From Cardinalis cardinalis (taxonomy: Eukaryota; Chordata; Aves; Passeriformes; Cardinalidae), in NCBI GenBank assembly GCA_014549065.1, contig JACDOX010000014.1:6116775-6180774 (forward strand): a DNA stretch of 64,000 nt. Reading direction: 5' to 3'. The first letter of the stretch is position 1; every line of letters begins with the position of its first letter. This document shows, one piece after another, positions 49,555 to 62,444 of the stretch. Both the position numbers and the translations under genes were made by a program. The notes beneath the pieces were generated by a model. That model had not been told where the DNA came from, did no database searches, and saw only the letters and a program-made list of their open reading frames with translations.

Positions 49555-49780
49555 CTGTGAAGTCATGTATTTCACTTTTTGTTAACTATTTAAGAAGCAC
49601 CGGTGTTGTAAATTTGCTGTTTGAAAGCAGATGAGAGAAATCCCTTACTTAAATATCTAGTCAGCCAATGAAAAAAGCTGAGCCTTTCCATNGGATGACT
49701 CCTTCTGCTCTGGGATAGATTTTTAAGATACACTCNAGAAATGCTCAGCTCTCTGCAGTTGTGCAATGGAGGCAGAGATG

Positions 49781-49822
49781 ATTAGTTCAGTACCAGTAAT
49801 AGATAATTAGTTCAGTAATAGA
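49781..49822 (+). repeat. Imperfect 25-nt tandem duplication
   Basis: ATTAGTTCAGTA at 49781 recurs at 49806, with similar AATAGA text after it. A local duplication in unique sequence. Confidence 0.8.
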
Positions 49823-51094
49823 GGATTAGGGGAGGCTCTAGTAATACTATATGTTTACANATATGTTAAATAGCTTAAGTTAGGTGAGACTAATCTTTTC
49901 CTTAGACTAGGTTCTTACCCAAGTACTTCCCTGAGAAAGCTGAATCTGAGGGAAATGAACCTCATATACAGTGCAAGCNCAAGAGTGCAATTACTTTGTT
50001 GGAAGAGGTTTGCCTTGGTTTAAGAGAGCCATCCACAAAGACTGTTGATTTTCTGAGGGTCACATATATTCTTGCATTTTTTCAAATATTCAAGTATGTC
50101 CATAATACCAGAAAAGTGCAAGCTAAAGCCCAGGCTATTCAAAGTGTTCAGGCCTCTATAAGCGTAGCTACTTGTAAGAGACATCCTTGATCACCTCTCT
50201 GCTGCTTTTAAGTTTTAATGACCTTTCAAAATGTGGTTACATGNGGCCAATTAATGCCCTTATATTTTTATCTCTTCTAATTTCTTTAACTTTATAGCTT
50301 TTGAATCAAAATTGAGCTGTAGCTGAGTTATACTGACAGGAATAAATAAGACAGTTGCAAAACAAAATCTTTCCTGTACGAAATTCTGAAATTTCTTTTA
50401 ATTGTTTCCTCAGCGAAGGCAATCTTCTTTCCCCTTCTCAGGCAAACAACATAGATATCCTCCTAACACAGCACTGTGACAGGTGTAGGGCTTCAATGTT
50501 GTCAGTTATAATCCTTTATATGTCACACCTTCAATCACGCAATGGGCCATGCATTTTAAACAGAAGTCTGTTTTGTAGTCTGTGGCAACAGAGTGCCAGG
50601 ACATACACTGTACAACCATATGGGTGTCTCTTTGCAGGACATATGTTGTACATCCTTAGGCACTAAAGCAATTAACAAGCAACTGTAAAGTAAATGTGAT
50701 CTCCTCTGAAAAGCTCCAGAGCAGCTTTCAGTTTTTACAATTATATTGCTAATTTATGCCATGAAGAGATTCAGAATGTCAGAGGCAAGTAAAGAGATCA
50801 TAAATAAAAGCAACACTAAGAGGTAAATACAGATTTATTTTNAGAAACAATTTCAGTATTTTTCATGTTAGTAAAGTATTATGAAACTGAAAATNTTCAA
50901 AAAAATAGTAACATTCAAAGGACAACTCAACACAAGTTTATAAAGGCATAGTCGAAAAAGAAGTTTCGTATTTTTATGACAAAGCAGAATCCAATCACTA
51001 TGATCAACAGCACATTTTTCTTGTTGGCCAATGTTTATATAGAACATCATGGGAGAAAACTACTTTTATTTGGCATTTTCTACTGCTGTGGTGA

Positions 51095-51345
51095 AATCTA
51101 CTGTTGAACCTTCTGACGGTCACAGCTCAGCAGCCGCTGCTCTATGTGCCCAGCTCTGGTCAATCATGGGCTGTTTGCAGTTGACTTGCAAAGTCACAGA
51201 TGCAAATGGATCTTCCTGGTAGCTGACCCTGGACCAGCCCCTCCAGNAGGCTTGGACATCCCAATATCTCCAGCAGCCAGCTCTCAAACCCTCTCATCTC
51301 TCCAGNGTCCAGCTCTTGAAACTTCCTGTGACTAATAGTGCTGCT
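51095..51345. other. GC-richer block of unknown origin
   Basis: CAGC, CCAGC and CTCCAG words are frequent here, in contrast with the AT-rich flanks. The 63-codon plus-strand frame (51144-51335) is not recognised. It might be a degraded repeat or a regulatory element. It does not match the CR1 or LTR text used elsewhere. Confidence 0.3.
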
Positions 51346-53789
51346 AAATAATTANGTACTATAAAAATTAGCTGTTTTGATTGATTTTCAATCTGACAAC
51401 TTTGTTTGAATATGTTATTTTCCCTTGCTGGAAAAGAAGTTCACAGTATGCCCTTTTCCCCCACTATTCATTATTTTTCTCCTATTTTATTACAAAATTT
51501 TTATGCATTATTTTCGATGTAGGCAATATTTTCACCATACTTCATGTACATTTTTTCATACTCTCATACTGTTAGCTTTCTCTTCATGTTTTCTAGCATG
51601 TAGTTGGGAAGCTTGTGATCAAATATTCTTATCATATAAGCCAACATAGTATGTCACATGCAACTGAACAATAAAGAACATTAAAAAATTAGAAATGTAT
51701 CATTTCACGTCTAGGAAAAGTGTAGTATAGATATCAGATCACTTCAAAGATGAAAAGTAAGATTCAGTGACTGATATTACTGCTCGGTGATAAGGTAGAT
51801 GTTATCCACTGATTTGTTGTCCCCATTGCAGGGACAGAAAATGCCACTGTTTGGGCTGTGAGAAGCCTTTCATACCCAAGAGGTGCAGAGTACAAAAGGT
51901 TAATGACAGGAAGGGTGAGTGAAATAGGTGCTTATCTTTAATGTGTTTGAAGCTAAAAAACCAAAGAATGGACTTTCTAGACTCACTAGCTTTGCTTGTT
52001 CTGAGGCTGGATTTTATTTCTGGAAAAAACTTTTGTCTTTAAGACTTCTAATTTACCCTCCTCAACCACAGTATACAGACAAAGTGTTGAAAGTCACTCC
52101 TAATGTCAGCTACATTGGCAGAAGAACAACACAGATTAGGAACAGTTTATAACTTTCAATTAAAACAACCCTTCTTCCACAGATCCTTTTGTACTTTGAG
52201 AAAAACCTCCTTTGTTGTGCTCTGAGGCTTTGCTCCCTGTGACATCCCTGGTAACACAGAACACTGACAAGTTTCCATGTTTTATTGTCTGTGAGTGTGT
52301 AATCATGGCATCTGAAGGTCCCTGTCAGCAGGTTCACACCTCTGGGTGCCCAAACACAATGACCAGAAGAATGGTACTTGAAAAACTAACCTACTAATGA
52401 CTGCATTAAGAGAAACCTCAGTTTATAAGCTTTGCTTTCTAAAATATTTATTTTTCTAGATTTTTCAGATGTACTTTAGAAATAACTTTGATTCTAACTA
52501 CGTATATTTAATGTCTAACTGCACAACAAAAATGCTTAGCTTCCTCACTATTTTGAGCCATCTTATGCTATTTAAAGAACATACTTCTTTGTATGAGGAA
52601 AAACTATTTACTCCAAAATTAAAAACATGTTTCCACATGGGTGTTCCAGGGTTCTTCTGGACTGCCAGTTTTAGAAATATTTTGGCTGCAAATAATGCTG
52701 TAGCCTCTGTGAGGTTTTTAAATTATTAAAATACTTTAGCATTTTTCCATGTTTTAGTATTTCTTTTTNCAAGTAATTTTTCATTTAATTTTGTTTTACT
52801 TCATGGCTTTAATGGAGCTTCTTACAAAGTTTCCATTTAAAACAAAGATTTGGAGTGTGAAAAACTACTACAGAACTGCTTTATAGATTCCTCTGCTAGT
52901 GAAATGTCTGAAATGCACATGAATTTCAACAGCTAGAAATTAGGCTAAGTACTTGGAAGAAATCCTCTTTTTACCACTGGCCTCAACAAGGCCAAGAATT
53001 GACTATCTGCATCCTTCTGTGTTTTAAACCCTGAAACACTCCTGTTAAACCAAGAAGATAAGAACTACACTGAAGTATGAGAAATAGAAGTATGTTGCAT
53101 CATATTTATTCANTCTTCTGCAATCTTCATTAAATGGGGAATAAAAATTAACCTAAGCACTTGCTTAGATAGCCTGCTGACTTCAGTTGGTTTGAAATGG
53201 GCAATATGATGTATAACTGGAACAGAAAAAGGGAACAAATGGACAAGAGCAGCCTTTTCTGCGCATTTCCCAAAAACTTGTAACACTTGGCTCAGCTTTT
53301 TCTTGTTTTGTGTTAGTCAGCTCTTGAGCTGAGCAAGGAGTTCCTATGATTTTTCTTCTGGAAAGTCTATTAAAAAAATATTTTTCCATCTCGTCTTCCA
53401 GCTACATCTTTGGTCTCTTTTCCTTATCTTCTTCCAGTACTTAGTTCTTATTTTTGTTTTTCTGTCCTTCTAATATCACTCCTCCCTTATCAGTCCTGAC
53501 AGCTGAGGATTTATTGTCATTGTTTTTGAAACTACAGGGAAAATGCATAATTTATATTTATAAGCAAACAATGATCTGTTTTACACCATATCTTCTTTCA
53601 CCTGAAGTCTAATTACTTACTTCTGTTCAGCAATTTCATGCCCCTTTTCCTCCTTAGCAGTATCAACAGTGGTCTGCCCAGACAGCTTGTAAAAGCAAAA
53701 CATGCATGGATGAGAAGAGAATGAGGTACATCGATTTTCCATAGGAATGAGATTTAGATGGATTCCATGATTAGCAAATGAAGAGCATG

Positions 53790-53882
53790 TTGGTTGGTTG
53801 TTTGGTTTGGGTTTTTGTTTGTTTTCTTTTGTTGGTTTCTTTACTTTGTTTTTTCAGGTTTTGTTTTGGTTTGTTTTTTTGG
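53790..53882 (+). repeat. GT-rich low-complexity tract
   Basis: Runs of TTGG, TTTG and long T stretches with almost no A or C fill about 90 nt. The lysine/threonine-rich minus-strand frame across it is a composition effect. Confidence 0.85.
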
Positions 53883-55135
53883 AAGGATGAGGGGCAGTAA
53901 GATTGGATCTCTTTTGGAAAACTGTCATCCATGATTTGAAGAGTCCTCTTGAATTTCATTCTTGGAGCTGTCCTTATCAGAGCCAGGCCAAGAATATAGA
54001 TCCTCTGTCTGAATCTAGATGGGAATCAGACATGATTAATATTTTTTAAAATGAGGGGGATTTACCCCTCAGACAGCACTGAATTGCTGCAAATCTTGTC
54101 CACTGTGATTCTGAATCTCTAAATGGAAAGAGAGGCTGATGAGTTTGTGGGACTGTAATGAAGTACAGGCACTGGGGAGCACAAGTTGTGTAATAATGAC
54201 TCAAGCCTCAGGTCATGGGCACCTCAGGTTGGGCACCAAAAATTTAGTGAAAACTTCAGGCCCTAATTTCTTAGTGGATAAAAAATGGTGATTAAATAAT
54301 AGCTTCTCATACAGTTGGAAATATTGGAGAACTGCATTAGATCTTAGGGTGACAAACAGCATGCAAAAACTCAGGACAGAATTCACCATTTTGTTTTCAG
54401 TGAGTACACATGAAAACAACACAGAACCTAAGAAAAAACACTGACCACGCGGCAAAAAACATGGGAAAAGAAAAATACAGTTATTGGCTTTATACCACTG
54501 ATCTTGAGTACTGAAACAAGTGGAGTCTTCAGGAGAATCTCTTTGCTTTTGTTATCACAATGCACATACTTCAAAGACTGAAGAAACATAGGCACTGTAG
54601 TTTTTTGCCTATGCTTGAAACAAACAAACCAAACTGTGATAATTCGGAATTTACTGATTGCAAGTATGTTTGTTTTCTAGCTGTTAACCTCTGTGCTGGT
54701 GATCTATAATTCATAGGTTCCACTTAGGATTTCTGGGCTAGATAGAATATCAAAGTATTGCATTCAAGTTACCACAAAGTGTTGAATATTTTGTTCTGCT
54801 GGCTACTGACAGTGATTTTTTCTGTTCAGAAAAGCTTCTTTTTAAATCAACACTCCTGTACAATAATATTGTCCCAGAGAGAATTTAATAATACAAGAAA
54901 CCAGCATGTTTAAATACACAAACCCCAGAGCTGGATAGAGAAACCACAACAACCCAGCAAGCCCCTGCAAGAGCAGCAGTTACTGCACTGAGAAAAGGAT
55001 CAAGGTGAAGTCTGACATATAAACTCACCATTTATTAGCTTGAGGAAATTATTTAGTGCAGCTCAGGCTGCAAAATAAAAATGGTGTTTCCAGGCGAAAA
55101 TAACCCAGGACTCTTAGCAGTTTGAAAATAGTTTC

Positions 55136-55173
55136 TCAACTCTGTTCCTATTTATCAACTCTGTTCTTATTAT
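55136..55173 (+). repeat. Near-perfect 19-nt tandem duplication
   Basis: TCAACTCTGTTCCTATTTA at 55136 is followed immediately by a copy differing at two positions (TCAACTCTGTTCTTATTAT). Confidence 0.9.
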
Positions 55174-55772
55174 TCTTGTTCTAATAAGCTACATCCTGAT
55201 CAAAAGCATTCTGTAGACACTAAAAGATAAGTTCTGGGAAAGTCAGCATTCACAGAAATAGTTAAAAATGGTATTAAGGAGCAAATCTTTTACAGTGTTT
55301 AATTTTCTCTATATACACAGTAAAAACGTCTTGTATTTCATATAACTTTCTTCCTGCTTGAAACGTAGATGTTAAGTTCTTTTCATTCCTCAAGATGGTG
55401 TTGAATAGAGAGCTAAGAATTTCTCTGATGTGGCAAAAAGTGTGCTGCACTGACAACAGGAATTTCTTTGCAAACAAGCTGTGTGGTTAAGCTGCACTTG
55501 GTTTCGATTGTTAAGTTTTATATACTTATCAAGAGAAAATGGAACTATTTCTTTCCAAGTTGTTGAACTCTTCTTTTGTACTTTACATGAAGTTATGTAT
55601 ATTTATGATTCTCTGGATGTTAGCAGGAGAGCCAAAAGAGGAGCCTCTTACTCAGAATAGAATTAGCATTCTGCCTTAGTACCAGGCCCACTGGGCTGGT
55701 GGAAGTGATATATTTCAGATGAGACACATTGTTTTGCATAACTAAATTCTGATGAGAAGTACCCATGTTATC

Positions 55773-55872
55773 AGAACACTGGAGTATTTCAAATGATGAG
55801 TGAAATTATACCATGATCACATTATGAGAACACTGGAGTATTTCAAATGATGAGTGAAATTAATCCATGATC
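55773..55872 (+). repeat. 54-nt tandem duplication
   Basis: The segment starting AGAACACTGGAGTATTTC at 55773 repeats at 55827, a 54-nt period. The first 36 nt are identical between copies. The rest diverges (a TA/AT swap, then several differences), so the duplication is not brand new or was never fully in register. Confidence 0.92.
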
Positions 55873-57263
55873 TCTAATCCTACATGAGAGGAACCAGATT
55901 TGTCTATATTTTCAGGAAAAAAAAAAAAAGTAGAATATCTGTAGATTTCCACAAAATTATTCCTATATTTAGAGTTATACAATTATCTTAGCCTTTGAAA
56001 CATGAAGGAAGTGTGTTTGAACTCTCCATTCTCACCTAAAAAGATCTCCAAACCCAACAAACAAACAAACAAAACACTCAAACCTAAATAAAAAGTTACC
56101 ACCTCAAGTGGATGAAATAATAGTCATTATTTTATCCTACATTGCCAAAACTACTTGTAATCCTTCTTGGTTAAACTCATATGCTTTAGGTATGCCTGCA
56201 AGTTACTCTTACAAGTTAACATACAGAAATAAGCAGGCAATATTGTTCAGTCAAGGAGCTTAATTTTTTCAAATTACCTTTTTCAATGTATCATTGAATC
56301 TTTCTTATCTATTTGTTGGGTTTTTTGGGTTTTTTTTCTGCANATTGCATTGTGATTCCACAGTCATTCTGGTCCTTTTTCTTATATCCTAAATTCCTAT
56401 GTGCACCTAACTGTCTGTTTTCATGCCTGTGCTAACCTTTATGTACTAGCATAGACAACTTGGTCTTTTTCTCAAGTATATCTAGTAGAAATTCAGTTTC
56501 ACCTCACTCTCACTGGAACCCCGGTCCTTCCTCTGTTCTTTATTTGATTGATAGAAATATTTTGCCCTTAACTGAGAAAAACAAAACCAGTTGGTTTTGT
56601 TTCTCTTCGTTTAAATATTAGAAAATCGATAATTTAATCTAAAATTATATTCTATGACTATTCTTTTCTAGCCTTACTTTGTAAAATTGCAAACAATTCT
56701 AAACCAGCCAAATAGCCACTTGGTGGTTTAGGAATTTTTTCACAATTAAATTTGCTCCTATTGCATTCAGGAATATTTATTTCTTCAGAATACTAGTTTA
56801 AAACTGTACTAGAACCACACAGTTTTCAGGGGCAATCTTTTTCATAGTTCTGAAGATCTTTGTCCATTTCTGACTAGCACTCTAGGTGACATTAAAAAGT
56901 TCTCACCAATAACATAGTAAAAGTTCACTTCTTTTCATATTTCTCCCAGGTATCCAAAGGTTCTGCTTATAGATGCCTCAGGAATCTGGAGACTGGATTT
57001 ACATGACTAATTAATCCTGCATTCATTGATTATACCAAAACTGGAGCAGATATTTCACATGAAAATTTGGATCAGTGTGAGCTCTTTGCTTTCTGATTTT
57101 TCTGATTCCCTGTTACTTATATGTTGTGCTTTCAGAGAACAGAGTAAAGTACACAAAAACAATGGGAGGGGGAGAGGCAAAAATACTCTGGTGAGAACAC
57201 TGTCACCAACATGAACAGGAATATATTTCATGCTCCTCTTAGATAATTGTTCTTCAAAGGTTA

Positions 57264-58039
57264 CAAAATCACAGATTCCCAGAATATTTTGATTTGAAAG
57301 GCACCCACAAGGATCACTGAAGACCAACTCCTGCACAGGACACCCCAAGAATCACACCATGAGAGAGTTGTCCAAATAGTTCTTTGACAGGCTTGGTGCT
57401 GTGACCACTACCCTAGAGAGCCTGTTCCAGTGCCCAGTGTCCTTCTGGGCACTTCTTCTGATAAAAACCTTCTTTTGATATGTAACCTAAACCTTCCCTG
57501 ACACAGCTTCAGGCCATTCAGGTTCTGTCACTGGTCACCACAGAGCAGAGATCAGCGTCTGCCCCTCCTCTTCCCTCACAAGGAAGTTGTAACTGCATTG
57601 AGGTCTCCCCTCAGTCTCCTTTTGCCCAGGCCAAGCAAGCCAAGTGACCTCAGCTGCTCCTCACACGGCTTCCCCTCCAGAGCCTTCATCGCCCTCATTG
57701 CTGTCCTTTGGATGCTCTCTAATAGTTTAATATCTTTTATCACAGTGCTCAGAACTGCTCCCAGCGCTCGAGGTGAGGCTGTCCCAGCTCAGAGCAGAGC
57801 AGGACAATCCCCTCCCTTGCCCAGCTGGCCATGAGGTACCTGATGCCCCCCAGGACAGGGATGGCTCTCCTGGCTGCCAGGGCACTGCTGGCTCACGTTC
57901 AACCTTCCATCAACCAGGACCCTTTCTGTAGCATTGCTTTCCAGCACCTCATTCCCCAGTCTGAACCTACATCCAGGACTGCCTCATGCAACATGCAGAG
58001 TCCAGCACTCGCCCTTCTTAAACTTCATTCGGGTTGTGA
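57264..58039 (-). mobile_element. CR1 LINE, 5'-truncated, best preserved copy
   Basis: The plus strand reads as the reverse complement of CR1 from its 3' end rightward. Landmarks in order are AATCACAGATTCCCAGAAT, CTGCACAGGACACCCCAA, AGCCTGTTCCAGTGCCCA, CTTCAGGCCATTC, GAGGTCTCCCCTCAGTCTCC, CCAAGTGACCTCAGCTGCTC, CGCTCGAGGTGAGGCTG, GGACAATCCCCTCCCTTGCC, CTGGCTGCCAGGGCACTGCT and CTTAAACTTCATTCGGGTTG. The match runs almost continuously for about 775 nt with few gaps, so it looks younger than the other CR1 pieces here. It covers the 3' region and the end of ORF2 only. Open frames overlapping it are incidental. Confidence 0.92.
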
Positions 58040-60061
58040 CTGAGGAGTTAAAATTTATTTCTGAATAGAATACCCCCAGCTNAAAATACCTACCAGTTTT
58101 TATAGCTAAATATTATTTCTCTAGAAAATTTCTTTTAAATTATCTGTGGAAAGAAACTGGTTTTTTCCATGAAAACTATGTCCTCACAATATCAATTTTA
58201 AGCAATAAAAGGAAAAGAAAAGTTCAGCAATGTTCTCTCTAGAATTCACACAATTTCAATCCTAACCAGATATAATTTAAGTACATTTTGCCATCCTTTG
58301 TGGTGATAAAGAAACAAAATAAAGAATGCATACATAATGAAAATGTCATGCTCTAGTAAGTTTTTGTATGGTTAGACAAAATCAGGTTATAACAACTTCT
58401 TCAAGGATAATTGCCAGAAAAGCTTGAGAGAACTCAGTACTCAACTGAGAAATTTTACAAGCCACCCTTTCTCCAAAATGTACCCACCCCTGAAAGCAAA
58501 CTATTGCCTCTGAAATGTCCAGTGGACTTTGGGTCATGGTGCGGGTTTTGGTTTTCTTTTTTGTTTGGTTGAAGTCTTTTTGTTTGAATTTTGTTTTTTT
58601 GGTTGAATCTTCAGAGAGACCAGAAAGAAGAGCAGATCTGCTTTCCTTGGTAGGACCAACAGAAGGGTCATCAGTGAACAGACCAATTTTCCCTTACAGA
58701 CAGGCAAAAAGGAATGACACAAAGTCAGTCCATGCTGGTTAACAATATCCTCCACTTTTTTTTAATTTTTAAGGGAAATATTCATCTTACCCTAAATTTG
58801 CAGAAAAATACCCTTTGTACTATTAACATATCCATCTATTTCATTGTTATACATACTGAAAGGAAAGAAAAAACTCTTTAGATAACCATGTGGTGAACAT
58901 GGAGAAACCCTTTTCAATTACTTTGGGGCAGATATGTTTCTACAAAACTGAGGAGAAGCTGAGAAAGACTTGGAAGGGCCATTATGAAAAGATTAAAAAA
59001 AACCCAAACCAAAACAGACCACAACATACCTAAACAAACAGTTGCAGCTTGTTCCCTTGTGCCAATAATAAGTATCCTACCTCTGCTGCTGGTTGACAGT
59101 GGAAACAAGTTTGGAGTTGCATTGTTGGAATAGGCAAAAGCTAATCTCAACAGGAAAAGCCATTTTATCCTCAGATTCAGTTACAACAGAGGAAGCCTGA
59201 CAAAACGAGTGCTGTGAGAAAGGATGTGTTGCCTGTTTATAGCTATATCAGGGTGGCAATCCCCAGGGAAGGAAAATAGCAATTTAATTTAAAGTCTAGA
59301 CATTAACACTGAACAAATGAGGATAAAGTAGCATGACTGTGCTTGCTGTGAAAATTAGGTTTCTGTTTGCAAAAAGCCGAAATGAAGCCAAATCCAATTC
59401 ATTTAAAGACTGAGTTTTACTGGTTACTTTCCATAGTAAGAGACTAGATCCTTCACCTTGCAAGGATGTTATTTGCTTAGCACAAATTACCAGTCTTCAA
59501 GCAGAAATATCAGCTGCACTGGTCTGTCTCATGCAAAATGTCAGGCTCAATAATTTGAATAATCCCTTTTACACTAAAGTATAATGAAGTCTAAGAATTT
59601 GCACACACTAAACTGGCATTTGGATTCTCAGATACAAATTCCTCTTAAATTATTACAGGTAATTTTTTAGTTGAAATAATAGTTCTTAATGAAACTTTTT
59701 AAACTGCACATGGTGGATGAAGTCCCCTGTGTCATCACATGCAAGATAAGTATTGTGTTCATTAATCTATGTCACAGGAGTATTGAACATACAACAGCTA
59801 TCACATTTTCTACATTTGATAGCACCCAAGAGGTCACTGCTAAGGGTTACAGACTTTACTAGCCCAAATTATGAGACTTACTGCTAGGTGAAGATGCACC
59901 ATAATAAATGAGCATTTAAATCTGGGTTTCAGATAAATAGTGGAATGAATTTATTTATTTGTTGCAGAAGAACTTGGTGAAAAGACTGGCAAAGTTTTCT
60001 GCTGGTTTTCTCTGGAAGAATTTCTTCCATTCTCCCTTAAGTTTCAGTATTGCATTTTTAA

Positions 60062-60088
60062 AAATTTCCAAATATTACTTGGAAATTT
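60062..60088. repeat. Perfect 10-bp inverted repeat, 7-nt loop
   Basis: AAATTTCCAA at 60062-60071 is mirrored by TTGGAAATTT at 60079-60088. Probably incidental. Confidence 0.85.
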
Positions 60089-62127
60089 ATCTTCTTAATA
60101 GAGGTAGATTTATCCATTTATGTAGTAGTCATCAGATGGTGGTTGGGCAGCCTTTCATATAACTCCTTCATTTTCTAAACAAATTTAGTCTAGCTATCCT
60201 GAAATAATGTCATTGCCATGTGAAATTTAAGCACAAGTGAAGCAAACAGAACTTGAAAGAAGAAGTGTGCATAGTCCAAGTATTGTGACATGACTGTCTT
60301 CACCTGGCCCGCCCTCTTCCATTTCTTCCCTTCCCAGATTTTTCTAGACCAAGCCATGAGATATTGTAAATGTTTCCTCAAAAGGAATAAATTCTAAAGA
60401 CAGTCTTGCTATACAACAGACCTGCATAAAGTATTTGAAATTCTACTTCTTTGAGAAATTAATAAATATGCCCTATTCCATTAGAACGATAGTGGAGGGA
60501 TTCAAGGTTTACATTTTCAACTCCTAAAACCCAGGAAACTTCTCAAATAAATTTCCAATCATACTTTATGGTAAAGCATTGTGCGACTCTAGATAGCTTC
60601 ACAGGAGCCTAAAGATTTTACATGTGTGAAATCCATGATCTTAAAAATTTGATAGTGTCCCTTTGATATTGGATAAACCTTGGGTCTCTCAGCTTTAGAT
60701 TAAGGATACATTTCTGAAATATTTACTACCAGTTGTAATGTTTATTATGGGTGTTGTTTCAGAAAAGTCATGAAGTTTGATCCTTAGCTGTCTTGGAGAA
60801 GTTGTACAAACACAGACGTGGTCCTGTACCCCCTCCCTGCCAGCTTGAGTTTTCTTTAATCCTGTATTTAATTTGGAGACACTTTGGTTATAAACTTGGC
60901 TAGATAACAGCTGGAGAAGATTGCTAGCAACTACATAAAATCTCATGAGCTAAAATATTGTGTAGATACACTTATAATGTTCAAGTTGCTCTTTAGGCTG
61001 TAGTCCACTGTGAAATACCAACACATTTAAAGCTTGGAAAATACAAGCTCAAATTCATCCAAGGAGAGTGTAAAAAAAAAAAAAACAACCAACCAAGCAA
61101 ACAAAAAAGTAAATGTTTGGAAGCAATAAAAGCAAAATATTATTTAAATAATATCTAAACAGTGCTTCCAGTGGATTACATCTATCCTTCTCTGTCTGTT
61201 TCAATAGACTCTTACAGGAAAGTATGGGGGTTTTCTTCAAGTTTATTTAGCAAAACAATACAAAATGACTCCTTTCTTTTCCTGCAAGTTCAAGCTTTTG
61301 TTCTCACTGCATATGTTTACTTTTCTCCAGCATCCTTTTTCTATCCTACATTATTTTTGTGTTCTACTCATGACTTTTTTGCACCTATCATAGCACAATC
61401 TTCCTCTTCTGTCCTTATTTGAGGGCTAGCATCATCTCTGCACTCCTTATTCCTGAAGATCTCCACTTGCTTACAGATAAATAATGAATGAACTTCACAT
61501 TAGCTTGATGGATAAAATTATCTATTTGCCAGTTTTCAAAAATTTTATGTTTTTCCCTCTGCCTTTCATACATTATATCTACATAAAAATGAAAAGCCAA
61601 GAGATTGAGAGCATATCTTTGTTGTACCACTTCGCTTCCAAGCACAATTCTGACTGAAAGGATTAGATAGTCCTGGNTTATAAATATGTGATAATAAATA
61701 ATAAACAACAATTACACAGAGCCAGACGTACATTTCAACAATTATTAATAGCAATACTTCTTTTATGCTCATGAAAAATCACAACTAAAAAGAATGAAAA
61801 GACAATTATCTAATGTCCTCACTCAGACACTAAATACAGCATATCTGGATAATTCCTATTTAGTATGTTCTTAATTTGTTTTAAAATTTTCAGTAAAAAT
61901 TTGGCTTAGGCACAATAAAAAAAATACCATTATCATCCTTTGGTTTAAAGACTGTTATTTACTACCAGCTTTCCTGATCCATAAATCTTCCTTCCTGAAA
62001 ATTAAGCCCTTTACTGGTTGTGAATATTAACTGAACATTGTTCTGCTTACAGAAACCTTTTAATTTGGGAAAGTAACATGTCTTTCCTTTGCCCCTGTTG
62101 TTTATTTAGGATGAAGTGTTTTGCTTA

Positions 62128-62151
62128 TTTGTTTGTTTGTTTGTTTGTTTT
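62128..62151 (+). repeat. (TTTG)n microsatellite
   Basis: Five TTTG units followed by TTTT. Simple repeat. Confidence 0.95.
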
Positions 62152-62444
62152 AAAACCAGGAAACATCACTTTTTTCAAATTTTTTTTCATAGTTCATGTT
62201 TGCTTAAATTTATATTCTTTGTTGTTTTCCTTGAAGTGTCTCTGGTTTATTTACAGCATATTTTAGGAATGATGTCCAAAAACTGAACACTTTATCCTAC
62301 TCATAAAAGCTGATACAAGCTTACATTAAATTTAATAATCAGTAGGAAATTAAGAATGCTTAATTTATGCAATATATATCTCATCAGAATGATGTATGTG
62401 TTTCTGTAATGGAATCTCCTTTATCATAAGTTTAAGATGATACA

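Larger units (their letters stand above)
46111..57263. other. AT-rich non-coding stretch
   Basis: This is the longest stretch without a recognised gene or mobile element. Small duplications (46804, 49781, 55136, 55773), a palindrome (49464), a motif cluster (49527), a GC-richer block (51095) and a GT-rich tract (53790) are listed separately. Open frames are short and unrecognised. Confidence 0.6.
58040..62444. other. AT-rich non-coding stretch
   Basis: No gene or named repeat is recognised. It holds a small hairpin at 60062, a 13-nt A run near 61072 and a (TTTG)n run at 62128. Open frames of 60-98 codons have no recognisable domain. Between the N at 58082 and the N at 61677 no ambiguous base was noticed, in contrast with the left half of the window. 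Confidence 0.6.

Noticed and set aside
57598..58043. Two plus-strand frames rich in P, S and R
   Set aside because: They are antisense to the well-preserved CR1 at 57264-58039.
61072..61110. A run followed by CAACC and CAAAC words, considered as a retroposon tail
   Set aside because: No gene body, SINE or target-site duplication is recognised beside it. Treated as low complexity.
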